From Isoetes taiwanensis (Eukaryota; Streptophyta; Lycopodiopsida; Isoetales; Isoetaceae): DNA of 64,000 nucleotides. This document shows, piece after piece, positions 12,690 to 24,510 of this stretch; the first letter of the stretch is position 1, and the number at the start of each line of letters is the position of its first letter. The stretch covers positions 7,717,071 through 7,781,070 of the forward strand of contig JAJEKV010000047.1 in NCBI GenBank assembly GCA_021234155.1. Direction: 5' to 3'. Both the position numbers and the translations under genes were made by a program. Under the pieces are notes generated by a model. That model was not told the origin of the DNA, did not search any database, and was given only the letters and a program-made list of their open reading frames with translations.

Positions 12690-13037
12690 GGGACGCCTCA
12701 CATGTAGCGTCTCCGGCTCCTCCCCAATGTGAACGTCTCCAGCAAGAATTTTGAGGCGTTCACATGCTGGACTTCAAGATTGCTACACCATCACCGGTTT
12801 TTGCTACTCCATCGCTATTTTTGCACCACCGAACTTCAAGATTGCTTCAAGATTTTACCTATTGCTGCAGGTGAAACCGAAAATTACTGGAAACGGAGGT
12901 CAAGACGTCCAAACGCTGAAGCAGCCGGTCGATCAAGAACTGCTGGAGCAGTTTGACGTCTAACGGTTTGGACGTTGAGCCGTCCGTCAAAAAAAATTAA
13001 CATGTGAATATGTTTTCTGTCACATGTGAAGCGTCCC
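12690..13037. mobile_element. Tourist-like (PIF/Harbinger) MITE
   Basis: 348 bp bounded by inverted repeats GGGACGCCTCACATGT (left) and GGGACGCTTCACATGT (right end, reverse complement). It is flanked by TAA at 12687-12689 and 13038-13040. GGG ends with a TAA target duplication are the hallmark of Tourist elements moved by PIF/Harbinger transposases. It contains inner inverted pieces around gacgtccaaac and gtttggacgtt and has no coding capacity. It is nested in the CACTA-like element. Confidence 0.8.
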
Positions 13038-16000
13038 TAAGTAAAATATTATTGGCTAAAGTTTTGTACACATGAACCTAGTATTATATTTGTATAACTT
13101 ATGCCATGACAAAGTCTTGCCCCCGTGCCAGATTGAAGGGTGATTGGTTAAATTAAAAAAGTACAATGAGTGTATGCGATTTTAGCCATTTGCTTATCAT
13201 AGTACTCGATAATTGCAATATATCCTTTTACAATCTTTACAGCCAAAGATAACATATGCATGCATTCAACACTGGTAGTTGAACTAAGATGCAAGGCATA
13301 TTCGACGCAATTCAGAGATATTATTTGGCTAGTAGATGGTGAGAAGTGAGAGACTATTTGGTCTCCATAGATAATAAAAATCCATATAGATCTATTCTAT
13401 TCAATCATATTAATAGTTTCGAATTAAATTCTAATGTACCTCAAAATGATTATCAAATCCATACTGTCTCAAATAATTGCACCTCGCGAAGTTTCAAAAT
13501 TTACCAAAAGACATTCCTTCACCGTAAATCTTCTAAAGAAAAATGCCCAATGTTGTTGGGCTATTCAATCGGGGGCATAGATTTGGAAATGAATGCGGAG
13601 GTATCTCTCGAAGGAATTTTGCCATATAGAACTTGGTTTTTCAAGAGTTTAGGAGAATTGAATCTTTTTACTTCTTTATAATCTAGAATATGCATGATAC
13701 TTACGAGCTCTTTGCAATTATTATTTTGAATAAAATGTCATCCCGATTTGGATCTATATAGCCCAGGTGGTAAACTATCTCTAAATTATTGGGAATATAA
13801 AAGTAATAATTTAGGACATTGTTCTATCAATTGAATTGAGTAATAAGTATTAATGTTTTGCATTCATAAACCTACATTCCTCCTAAAACATATTTATGCT
13901 TTATTCTATTTTATTGTATTAGTTTTGGGCCGAAGCTAATTTAGCGGAAACGCTAAGCCAATTCAATATGATATACACCCAATGCATTAGATATGAGGAA
14001 TGATAAGAGAGTAAAATTGTAGAATCACATCCGTTCTTTCTACAAGCATAATAGAATCTTCTTATGTTCTTTAAGCTTGGCTACATAGAAAATTTGGCCA
14101 CATTAATAGAATAACCCGATGGTGAACACAAAATGCCAACATCTTTGAGAATGCTCAACATTCCCATGGTTGGTGAGGATATAGCAAAGCTACAAAAAGC
14201 ATTGCGCACAACAAGTGTCTACAATGGAGTCAAGCGGCAGAAAGCACATGGTGAGAATGTATATCACCCCACCATCATTTGATGAAGTGGAATTCGGAAG
14301 AATAATTAAATTTGACTAGAGAGAGGGTATAAAGGCATGCAAAGGTAACTTGGCTCATAAAAATAATGTCAAATATCCAAGTCTACCCCCTCGATTAAGC
14401 ATTCAATCTTGTCTTAGTATAATGTGCAATCATCTTGATGTGGAGTGTGGAAATAATATATAGCATAATAGCAGGGGGTTGCTTTTGTATTTTTACTTTT
14501 TTTTTTTTCCTAAGGTTTTATATGATTTCATGGTGTATTCTTGTGGATGTACTAATGCACGTACATCTAGGGTGGATTTAACCCCTTTTAAAAAAAAAAT
14601 GGCATCACCCGGCTTTCGGGTTTAAAAGGTGTCCTTGATTTTTGGCCGAATAGATGCGATGGCATGCTTCACATATATCGACTTCTTTCCAATTGAGCAT
14701 TTGATTTGAGCAACCAAAATGGGTTTTCTCTTACGGATCTTGTGATATCAGAGGCTCAAGGCTAGTTGAAGTTCCAACTTGGTGTTTTCACGGGTTCTCA
14801 CTTGATGCGCTAATAGGCCTTTTTTCATGTCTGCATCATTTATCTTCCCTCGCTCAAGATTATATATTGAGATCTTTCTTGAACCCACTAGAAAGCCTTG
14901 TGTTTACCATTCTCTGTTCTTGGGCCGAAAACCATTCATGTATGTTAATCAACGCCTTCAAAGCCTGAGCCATTTGCTCTTTGCTTTTGGTTTTCTTAAG
15001 AAATTTGGCTCGGGGGCGATTTCTTCAAGAAGCGGCCGGATCCACCCAAGTCTCACGGTGTTTTTGAGGCTAATTTTCAAAGGCTGACAAAGTCTTCCAA
15101 GGGTTCTTTCTTGGTGTTTTGCTTTGAGTCTGTCATAGTGGTTGGAGCTCTTGCGGAAAAAACTTCCAAAAATTATGAGCCAAGCTTCAAGCGATGCGAC
15201 TTCTTTATATATACAAACTTCGTCTTGTTGCAACATCAAACATTCTATGCATATCTCTATAATCTACTCTAGTTCTCGAGAAACGGCAAAGTACTTTTGT
15301 TTTGGGTTCTTGTTTAAAGCGTTTGGTTGCCAAAGCGGGGACTCTGCGAATGATCATTCTCTTCTTGAAGGGGGGGCTAACTCATCAAGGCTATAGAATC
15401 CTCTTTATCTCCAACACTAAAAGGTCATTTTGCTTTCTATATCTAAATTTTGCAAAACTTACGCCATGGATCTACTTATTAGTTATCGGTTCATTTTATA
15501 TGAGATTTATATGAGGATGTGCTTTTATAGTGTAGACATCTGCGACAACATTATTTGTGGACGAGATTTTACTTATAAGGTCAAGCTATGGGTTAAGTTC
15601 CTTTGCTTCAAGTTTTTGTATCATGGGCATTGATGGTTTGGGATATCTTTGAAAATCGGAATGGATTTGGAGCCCTTAAACTTTTTGTAGTTAACACGAT
15701 GGTCTAAAACAAATTAGGCTGCCTTTGTTGGCAATGCCATGGATATTCTTACGCATTTGCTGCGATGGGGCCGAGATTCATCCATGCTTACGTAATCTGA
15801 TTTGGACTAAACTTCGAAATATTTGTGATACTTGACAACATTGCCATGTATATGTGCTTGTGGAAGCATTGATGATGCATGGCAAATATTCAAAATTAAT
15901 GCATCTCGATGTAAGTTTCTTTACATAGTACTTTACGAAAGTTTAGTTCGGTTGGAGATACCAACAATGCCATCAAAGCTATATCATAAAAGAAATTGTA

Positions 16001-17245
16001 AATACTGAAGTTTAGATTCTATGAAGCATGTATTCCTCGCTTTCCATAAGAAACTCATTACATTCCCACTCATATATTCCTTTCATTGTAATATGTGGTT
16101 TTGTCGAGAAAAGCAGAGGGCTTCTCATAATATGGATTTCATAAAGGCAATTTAAGTTTGAGAATTGTAACCATAATATATAGGCTGAATTACATCTCTT
16201 CATTTAAAGGGAGCTACATTACCGTCTGAGCATTGCCATTCTGATTTGAGCTTGATTGTGTCTCCATTGGTCTTGTACCACTCGTCCCTCGGTTCATAAC
16301 ATACAAACATCGCGAGGCTATTTATTATTTACAGATAATGTAGTTTGCCTTAGGTCGCCGCTTTGCACGCAAAACAAAAATCTTTTCTTTTATATATCTA
16401 TCATTACCACATGTCTATTACATATGCATTGTATTCTTGGATAATATTATGCTTGTGAGGCACATGTTAGAGGCAACATACACCATAGGCATGCATATTT
16501 CTTTCTAATGGGCCTTAAGGTAATCAGATTCGATTAGGTACAGGCCTTCATCAAACCACATAACTATTATATGATTGGTTTGTCATATTATTATTATGAT
16601 CGTCATAGTTAGATATGTGTTATGGTTGTTCTTTTACCAAGCTTCTTAATAATTAACTCTGTGCACATATATGTCATCCTTTGTGCCCGAAGGCCTTCCC
16701 AAAATTTTTTATTATAACAACCAACACATCCCACTATTATTAACATTAATTAACACAAACCATTGTATCTAACACATTTAAAATTAAATCCCTGAAACCC
16801 CTTTGGTTTGGGTGCATATTCCTGAGGGTTACTCGAACAGAGAGGCATGGGATAGGCATATTTATCTTTTATTCCAAGATAAATTTCGTACATACTTGAT
16901 CTCGTTTGTATTTATGTTGATTAGCATTGTGCACTTAATAAAGTAGCCTCCAAACCATGTCACAAGTCTTAGATCGATTTTGGCAAATCATTAGTAGTTT
17001 CAATGAACCACTATAATATGCACAAACAGCATTTATAAAACGCCCATATTTTGACAAAACACTATGGCGTGATTCACGGCATTGATAACCATGCCATAAG
17101 CCACTATTAGTTTTGACAAATCACTGCGCAATATGGTTTTATGTTGTCAAGTATATTCATGCATAAAAATCCAATATTATTATGGTTTATAAGCTGATAT
17201 GATATTGATTAAATATAATAGTTAGATTTTGGGGGCCTTGTGTAT

Positions 17246-18290
17246 CCGGTAAAGCATGACTTCTTTGCTATGAGATCTCGACCCACTATTTGCTTAAAAC
17301 CTTTGACTAATGCAATTGCATCCACTATGCGATCATGCCTGCGGCGTTAGGTGAAAGTGATTGTCAGTATTCTTGCAACTTTCTTGAAGAAATGACATCC
17401 TTTAAGAACTTCGCGTTCAGCGAAAACCGTCAAAAGTAGGACGCGGCTAACTGCGGGGCACAAATGCGAAATAGTGCGGATAGTAGTCTAAAAATTGAGT
17501 TATCTACGCGGGCAGGCTGAAAGAGACACGGAAGTGCCAAGCTGCATCACCATTTTAATAAGCTCTATTCCAGCAGAGAGTTTGTGACCCACCAACTTGA
17601 CCATTGCACAAGTAAAGGCACCTTCACCATCCAATCTCAGAGGTTCGCAGTCATGGGTAAGTAGGAGCCAACTGCTGGCGTTCAAAACCGGACACCAGAG
17701 ATGCGTCCCCAGCCAAGCGGGGCTCCATTTCACCATAATAAGATCCCCAACAGAAGCCATGAAATGTAGCGGCCCAAAATTTGAGTATCTTCCCCTGCAT
17801 GAGGCCCGCAGTGAAGCTCTCACAGTGGGGTATGTTAATAGTGTGAACATTAATTGGAGCCATATTTAACCCCTTGTTCTGCCTTACATACAATTGGGGC
17901 CCAGCGACCAAGTCAGCACAGTAAGATAGTGGCGCCAAGGGAAGGAAACCATGTATATCCACGACCCTGCCTTGTGGTCGGTACAACTGCGATAAGGACA
18001 TTAAACCTGCGACCAATCGCTAATGCACTAGCTTTGATACATCTCATACGACACTTGTGCTCACCGAAGACATACAAGCCAGGCATCCAATCTAGATAAG
18101 TAGAAGCGAAATCACGACTCAAAGCGGGGAGAGGCCTTACGAACATTTCATGAGATAAACGCGTGATCTTGTGATGGAGCCAATTCGGATAGGTACTTTG
18201 GTGTCTCAAAATTTGGATGTTTTCACGGGCATCACGGCATGGCAGTAACCTCATCAACAATCAGCCCTAAAGCGGATCAAAGCGACCACA
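17246..18290 (-). pseudogene. LINE A endonuclease domain of ORF2 (broken)
   Basis: Minus-strand frames at 17500-17850 and 17913-18260 are degraded versions of the 375-residue endonuclease frame of LINE B at 41712-42839. Recognisable pieces include VGDLIMVKWSP (from GDLNMVEMES), LDGEGAFT, and a VLIAVV stretch matching NVLIAA. Frameshifts break it repeatedly. It abuts the CACTA-like element, whose TAT target duplication lies at 17243-17245. Confidence 0.75.
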
Positions 18291-18741
18291 TTAGGATGCA
18301 ATGGGAGGCGTGCTATCGGCCGAGGCTGAGGTTTGGGATCTTGAGAGGAATTAGATCCCTTAGCGATTTTTGTGGTTGATGAAGAAACCCGATTGGATGT
18401 TTTGGTGGTGGAGTGGATGCCACGCCAATCAATGTCCGTATACTATCCATGGAAACCTCTTCAATTTGCTCTTGCGTTTACGGATTTCAGCGATCTCAAC
18501 ATTTAGTGATCAGTGAGGTGGGGGCTGGCCCCGGAAGGGCTTGAGATCCGAGCCGCGAGGGGATGTGAGAGATAATAACTGAGGTGGGATAGGGAACATG
18601 GAGTGCCGGGAGGAGTGCATGGAGGACCCACAGGAACCCCGCTATTGAGCAAAGAGAAGGGCTTCGAAACATGAGAGGCCAGTTCTCAGACCATTCAAAC
18701 AAGGACAACTTAAATGGAAAGAACATGGACCCCTTTTGACA
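18291..18741 (-). pseudogene. LINE A ORF1 C-terminal remnant
   Basis: This segment matches 52804-53190 in LINE B, the C-terminal half of ORF1, including the stretch reading MFFPFKLSLF. It stops at about 18735-18741, where LINE B's 3' end begins, so the LINE A insertion is 5'-truncated here. It also preserves the empty site of TE2: agatcccttagcg at 18353-18365 with a single TCCC (18356-18359). Confidence 0.7.
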
Positions 18742-20214
18742 AATAACTCGATATGAATTTTATGTGACGAACGTATAGGGCTATGTTTTTTTTGTCTCTA
18801 TATGCATTTTTGTGGACGAAAGTATTATGCTTATGCTTTTTACATGACCCTTGATTCAAAAGCCCATTTTCCACCATCTATGGAAACCCTTCCTAGAGTT
18901 TCAAATTTGAATCTTAATTTAGGTGGGGGTAACTCGATGGGCTTACCGCAATAATGGACGCCATCTATTTTTGGAAGTGTGAGCTTAAGGATTGATCTGT
19001 TTTGGTTTGTGTGGAATATTTCAAAATAATAACAATGTGGAAACCCGTATTCCTATTTTGAAAAATTGAAAACTTTGTTTTTTCTGAAAGTAAGAAATCA
19101 AAAAGGTCCATAGGAAATAGAAAGGTTTCCAAGTGGAAACCTTCCTGGTCTTAGTGAAGTCGGGCAATTTTCCCAGAAATAGGAAGCATTTCCTTGGAAA
19201 ATATGAATGGTTTTGAAAAATAGGTGGGCTTTTAGGAAAAATTGAAGGGTTTTATGGGAAAACAATGGTGTTCTCCAAGACTTTTTGTAAAATAGTTTGC
19301 TGCAGGCAAAAAGTTTAGGTAGTATTCTATTCTATTTTATTCTCTGCATAGGTGAACACATGAGATTGCTGCAAAATACAATGCATAAAAACGCGAAGTT
19401 TCACGGTCGGTGCTCTTTCATGTCTATCCGCTTTCCAACCGGGGACATGAATTGGCCTTATTTGATCAGCCCTTGCCTGCCAAATATTTATGCTTATATG
19501 TATTATGAGCCCTGGCTCATTGAAATTGAACCATATGGCCAATTGGAATATTTTTTTTTTGAAGGACGAAAAAAAGTTAATTAATCGTATAAAAAGTGCC
19601 AAAATTTACATTGTCTCATCTAACCGTAAGTACAAAAAAGATGCCACAGATACGAGCCTGGAGCACAAATGTACTTACTCCGTAATAGAAGACTAATGGA
19701 TAAGAATCAATTCAAGATATCGAACAGATGCTCCATCATTTCTCGATTCAAGCGAGGAACACCGTAGGTTGTCGAGCATTCCTTCGGCCAATTTAATAAA
19801 GACACCGCAAGGTAAAGGAATTAACGCCCGAAGATGAAGTCCATGACGCTCCCATACCCAATTAAGGGAGCCAACTGAACCAAGATGGAATGCCCCTTTG
19901 TTTTGAATGAGGCCATGTTGGGATAGGATGCCAAGTGAATGCACTCCAAATTAAATGTACCTGCTAAACAAACCTTGTAGCCGTGGACCGTTGGTTGAAC
20001 CTCGTGGACAATCAAAGAGACAACAGCTCAAGAGTCTCAACCGAAAGACAGAGTGGCACACCGCAGATATGCGAGGGATCATAGCAAATGCTCCAAGCAG
20101 CATTAACCTGTGCACCCGGATAACCCCGGCCACCACGTAGACTTTAGGTGGAGCACCCATCCCAAAGCCATTGTCATGTACGATACAAAGTGGGCTGGTG
20201 GAACCAGAGGTGCC
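18742..20214 (-). pseudogene. LINE B 3' region and ORF2 C-terminus (broken)
   Basis: It matches LINE A 6313-7803 along its length. The first 0.8 kb is the non-coding 3' region. The rest contains frames of the ORF2 C-terminus at 19693-20015. It ends at the left border of the gypsy insertion with ...gaggtgcc. Divergence from LINE A is mostly small insertions and deletions. Confidence 0.7.
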
Positions 20215-21782
20215 TGTGACCTGTGATAATATACCGGTATGAATACGCATATTATATCGAATATCGCCGACTAAAGTACATGTCGATCGTATGACATGTA
20301 TTGGCTGACATAAAGGGGTAGTGTACCCTAGGGCATACAACCCTCAGAACCATTATATTGCACATGTTAAGGCCACATGTGAATATGGTCATCCCTTGCC
20401 ATGTGGCAATAGCCCATTGACCAAAAGTGGCCCAGCCCTAAATTGGGGGACAAAGGGACATAAACCCTGTAAAGGGAAACCCTTCGGGTTTCAAATTTAT
20501 AAGTCGGATTCGAGCAGCATTGACGCCTTTCGCCTGAAACAGTAGCAGAGGAACTGAATTCCTTGTTGCAGCTCAGACCCCAAGCCAAGAATCTCAGGAT
20601 CCAAAGCAGCATGGACGCCTCAGGGGAGGAGCCAAACAAGAAGCGGGTTGCGGGTTGATCCGATAGTTAGATCCGAGTTTCTTTAGCTCATTCCATAGGA
20701 TTAGTATCTGGCCTCAGCTTAGGCGCAATTTCACAGCCCAAGAAACGATAGATACATTAACAAAGGAACCTAACCATGTATGATTAGGTAGATTGTGGAA
20801 CAGATGTATTCTATTATTTTACCTTGCCAGGACAGATGTTTTGACATTCTGCGCCCACCTTGTAGTATTGGGAAGGGGGGGTAGAGACCCAGAGCCCAAG
20901 TAGTTGGATGATCCTAGTTTTAGCCCATTAATTCCCAATTAATGCTGCCTGCGTACGTGGAGCCCGCCTGGTTGTGTGGAGGGATCCCAATCGGGCCGAT
21001 AAGGAAGAACATGTCCCCACACAGACTCACCCCTCTCAGGTGGTGCCCACCGGGGTCTCGCGGCTAGGGCGGGGTTTTGGTTTGTCACCTGTGGCAAGGC
21101 ATGAGCTCGACACCGTGGGTGATGCGCCACCCTCCAAAGGAGTTGAAGCTCGACAAGAGCAAAGTGGCTCGCTAGCCGCCTATGAAGTGGCATGGTGCTC
21201 TCGAGGGAGGTAACTCCCTCCTGCCTCATCGGGCCGTGGGAGATGCAACCTGAAGTGGTGGGTAGTAGTAGCCCTCGCTATTCACTGCAAGGTGTTGGCC
21301 GTTAGTCCCAAAGCTTTTCAACCTATTCTGCAAAGTGTGTACCTGGAGGGACGGATGGAGTGGACTACCCAACGGGTTACAATCCATTTTCATGAATTAT
21401 GTCCAGATTGCTATCCGGAGATCCCAAGCCGCCGGGCCTATTCCCACTGCCCCCGAGCTCCGGGTAGGATCTTCCCTCATGTTATGGATGTAAATCGATG
21501 TGTGGCGCTCATCGTGATATGGTGGGACCACCCTTCGAGGTGGGTAGTATGTTATTATTGATGGATGTCATGTGCCTGCTGTTTTGTTTTATAAGCCCAT
21601 TGCTAGGCGTCGATCCCGAGGGAGACGGATGAATGTGACAATGCCCATTCTTTCCCGCCGGGTTCTTGGCCACCATCAAGAGCCCGGCGTTAGTGGACGG
21701 CCTCACATCGCCGGGCGTATGTCGGCCCGAGGATGATTCAGCTTGTATACGCATCGCATCGTATATGAGCCGGGCCGCCACA
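20215..21782 (+). repeat. 5' LTR of the gypsy element
   Basis: It starts TGTGACCTGTGATAATA and ends CCGCCACA. It matches the two halves of the 3' LTR (31395-31919 and 38350-39348), for example aaccattatattgca, ggacgcct, aggaacctaaccatgtatg and gatgttttgacattct. It keeps the empty site of TE1, gatagata, with one TAGA at 20749-20752. The two LTRs differ at many sites, largely short indels, so either the insertion is old or the sequence has consensus errors. I see no canonical tRNA primer site immediately after 21782. Confidence 0.82.
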
Positions 21783-22035
21783 ATGCCGTGAGCTCGACCC
21801 CGGCATCGTGATCGAGCACTCAATTGGAAACCCTATAGGAACTAACTAATCTAGACATCCAGTCTTGGGAGATAAAAGCCCAAGTACAAAACTCGCGAGT
21901 AGCGGAAAATTTTTCTTCCCTCTGGGGTAGAGTTAGTAACTATCTAGGATTAGAATAATTAGAGAATATGTAAGTAAAGATAGAACAAATAGAAGAAAAG
22001 GCACCTAAGAGAGTTTACTAAATTGCATCTCGGGT

Positions 22036-24290
22036 CGACACTCCAAGGGTGCGCCAGAGCATGTTAGGTCCAGACCCAATGGGTCTCCTCACAAGACTCA
22101 GAGGGGTCACCCCATGTGAACCCCAGAACCTACTTGCTGGCACCCCAATGGTAAAATAAAAGATGAAATCTATCCAAAGTCTCTAATTAGCTCAACATTG
22201 TATGTTAAAACATTTAAAATACCAAATAAAGTCAACTTAGAGCAACACCTCTAAGAGTGCCGTATATGTCAGGGTCACGACTCCAACCCTTCTCGCTGCA
22301 CCTTGGAGGGGGTCCCCAAAAGTGACTTCACAAACTACTCAAAACTAACTCAAAGTGTGAAATAATTTGTAGAATCGAGCTTAAAATGTTTTCATTAGTG
22401 GGCAATGCCTGTTCATTAGTGTAAAATGGATACATTTAGCGTAAAAGCACCACACCTCTAAGGGTGCCAGGTTCAGCTAGGTTCAACCTAACCCCTTCGC
22501 TACCTTGAGGGGTTCGAGAAAATAGCTCAAGAACACCCACTTTGGTTCAAGGTGAGAGTTTCTACCAACAAACCAATCACAGTATTTAATCAACCTCTAA
22601 AAATTAAACCCCTATAAATTACGGGACATAGGCTCATTTTAGGGTTTCAAGCTGACCCAGCCTCTTCCGATAGCTGACCCTCCGGGCGCCCGCCCGAATT
22701 CAAAGTCATATACAAAATGGCTAGAACAAAACAGACCGCCTCAGAAGCCCAAGAAGGGATGATAAGCCTGGGGCCGGCTTTCAAGTCCTCGCCAACAATG
22801 TAAGCTCAAAAGATGCGGATTTAGAAAACCGAAGGTCAAGCATGGAGAGGCGACCTAGGTATTATCGAAACTTGGAAAAGAGGCGCAGGAAGGAAGAAAA
22901 GTCAGGAAGAAGGAAGAAGCGAGGGAGAACGTTGAAGAAAGGGCCAAGAGAAAGGAGGGAGAAGGCAGAAGGAAGGCGGATTTAAGAAGTTCCAGAGGCG
23001 AAATACCACCAATGGCGAGAGCAGGACCAAGAATAGGGTGAACCCACCCAAAGGAAAAGTGTAATGACCCAAGAACCCCGCCTAGAAGAGGAGGACCTCG
23101 GCCGGCGAAGTCATAAACGACAAATCGAGGCTAACAACCCCATCCTTGTCAAGATACCGGTGATGTAGCATTTTGGAGGCAAAGGTTTCTAACCAGAGAG
23201 TCATCACGTATAAAGTTAATCCTCGCCCGGCTGTAAGAACCCCAGGAAGAAGACCCACTCCCAGCCCAGACAAGGCACGACGCGAAGTTGAGCTACTCCC
23301 CCATACCCAATTGCCGTAATGGCAAGAGGCAAAGAAACTAGGTGAGGAGAAAGCAACCGCAAAGAAGGCAACCAAGACAGCTGTGGACTCTTACACCTAG
23401 GGCCCGAGGAGATAAGGAAGAAGGAGCCAGCAGACTACACGATATACAAAAGATGCACCAGCACAATCGTGATACCATGAGGCATTGGCTGTGGTAAGGT
23501 ATGTCAAGGAGGGCGGCCGCCAACACGAGAGGCATTCCACCCATACCTCCACCAACCCTGAGCTCCAAGAAGCCCATGAAGAGATCCCAAGACCCTTTGC
23601 GAGCCTCGCGAAATCCGCCATTTCCAAAGAGCTACGGATTTCTGATCTCAGAGCTGCATTCCAGAGGTCTGCCGTGAAATATTGTGGGAGTTCGACTTCA
23701 ACAAGCGAGTAACTAATCTGACATGTTAATACCGCTTACAAGAAGCAGCAGATGGAAGTCGCAACACCAGGACTCACCGGGCGCACGCCCATGCAAAAGG
23801 ATCACGCTCAACCAAAGGATATGAGACTGGCTAAATCCATCAAGAGGATGATAGATAGAACAAAAAGCTACTTTGTAACTAATAAAGTTTATATATGTAA
23901 AGTGTGGGCTGCTAATTCCTAATAATAAAGATACATAATCGCTTAAAATGTGTATTTCATTAGGTAGAGTATTAGATCCTGGAGCAAATGCGACATTTTG
24001 GCTAACACTTCCAAGAGTGCGCCTTTGTTACAGTTAGAATTCCAACCTAACCTCCCTCAAGACTTTAGAGGGGTCTGCATTTAACCGGGCCCTTGATCAG
24101 CCCTACTTGCTCCAAACGAAATAAACAAAGAAACTTGCATTTAGGAAGAAAAATTAATAGGAATTCACCCCTCCACTGGTTCTGGAGCATTAGGGCAGAA
24201 ATAGGCCAACACCTTCAAGAGTGCGCCAAATTTAGGGTCCCAACCTAACACCAAGCAGCTTTTTCCTAGAGGCGTCCGACCTTCCCAGTG
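22036..24290 (+). repeat. Five dispersed copies of a foldback module in the gypsy 5' leader
   Basis: Related modules begin near 22036, 22237, 22447, 24000 and 24205. Each has a form of aacacctctaagagtgcgcc, then a stretch around tccaacctaacc, then ccttgaggggtc; the first and last parts partly pair with each other. The modules lie in a long non-coding leader between the 5' LTR and the first coding remnants. Between them the sequence is A-rich and not obviously related. Their role is unknown. Confidence 0.6.
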
Positions 24291-24449
24291 TCCATAACTT
24301 GAGATATATACATATCCAAATCGGCCAAATTTGTTGCATTAGAACCCCGAAATCAGAGACAAGCTTACTTCTAGCTTCAAATTAACCTAGAAAACATCAG
24401 CTCATCCTAAATAATATCAGAGTTTTAGAAACCCTAAAAATTTTAGGTA

Positions 24450-24510
24450 CAAACTCCTATATATACCCCTCATAACCCTAAACCACAACTACAGACCGTT
24501 CTCGGCTCAA
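24450..24510 (+). promoter_or_regulatory. Possible TATA promoter inside the gypsy leader
   Basis: ctatatatacccctcataac at about 24459-24478 resembles a plant TATA box, followed about 25-35 bases later by a cytosine/adenine-rich start-like stretch. Its position 2.7 kb inside the element is unusual because LTR elements normally start transcription in the LTR. It could mark the remnant of another element nested here. Confidence 0.3.

Larger units (their letters stand above)
10103..17242. mobile_element. 7.1 kb CACTA-like DNA transposon
   Basis: The ends are inverted repeats CACAAGGCTCCCAAAAT at 10103 and, on the other strand, CACAAGGCCCCCAAAAT ending at 17242. TAT lies on both sides (10100-10102 and 17243-17245), and LINE B has the single TAT at 41906-41908. 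A 3 bp target duplication with CACAA-type ends fits the CACTA/EnSpm group. Subterminal zones (10140-10560 and 16960-17220) hold scattered copies of motifs like ataatggttt and ccactat, as in CACTA elements. I recognise no transposase inside, so it may be non-autonomous or too decayed to read. A 111-codon open frame at 13346-13681 and frames at 14827-15514 resemble nothing I know. Most of the interior is AT-rich and featureless. Confidence 0.8.
6313..18741 (-). mobile_element. LINE A: L1-type retrotransposon, 5'-truncated, split by a CACTA-like element
   Basis: Two segments, 6313-10102 and 17246-18741, join into one minus-strand LINE once the 10103-17242 insertion is removed: the sequence runs up to ...caaaaggtat and resumes tatccggtaaagc, as LINE B reads uninterrupted at 41898-41915. 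In LINE order it has part of ORF1 (18741 to about 18300), endonuclease (about 18280 to 17246 and on to 9880), reverse transcriptase and C-terminal region (about 9800 to 7400), and a 3' region down to 6313. The 3' limit is set because LINE A and LINE B lose similarity at the same point (6313 and 18742). The 5' end stops inside ORF1, typical 5' truncation. All frames are broken. Confidence 0.82.
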
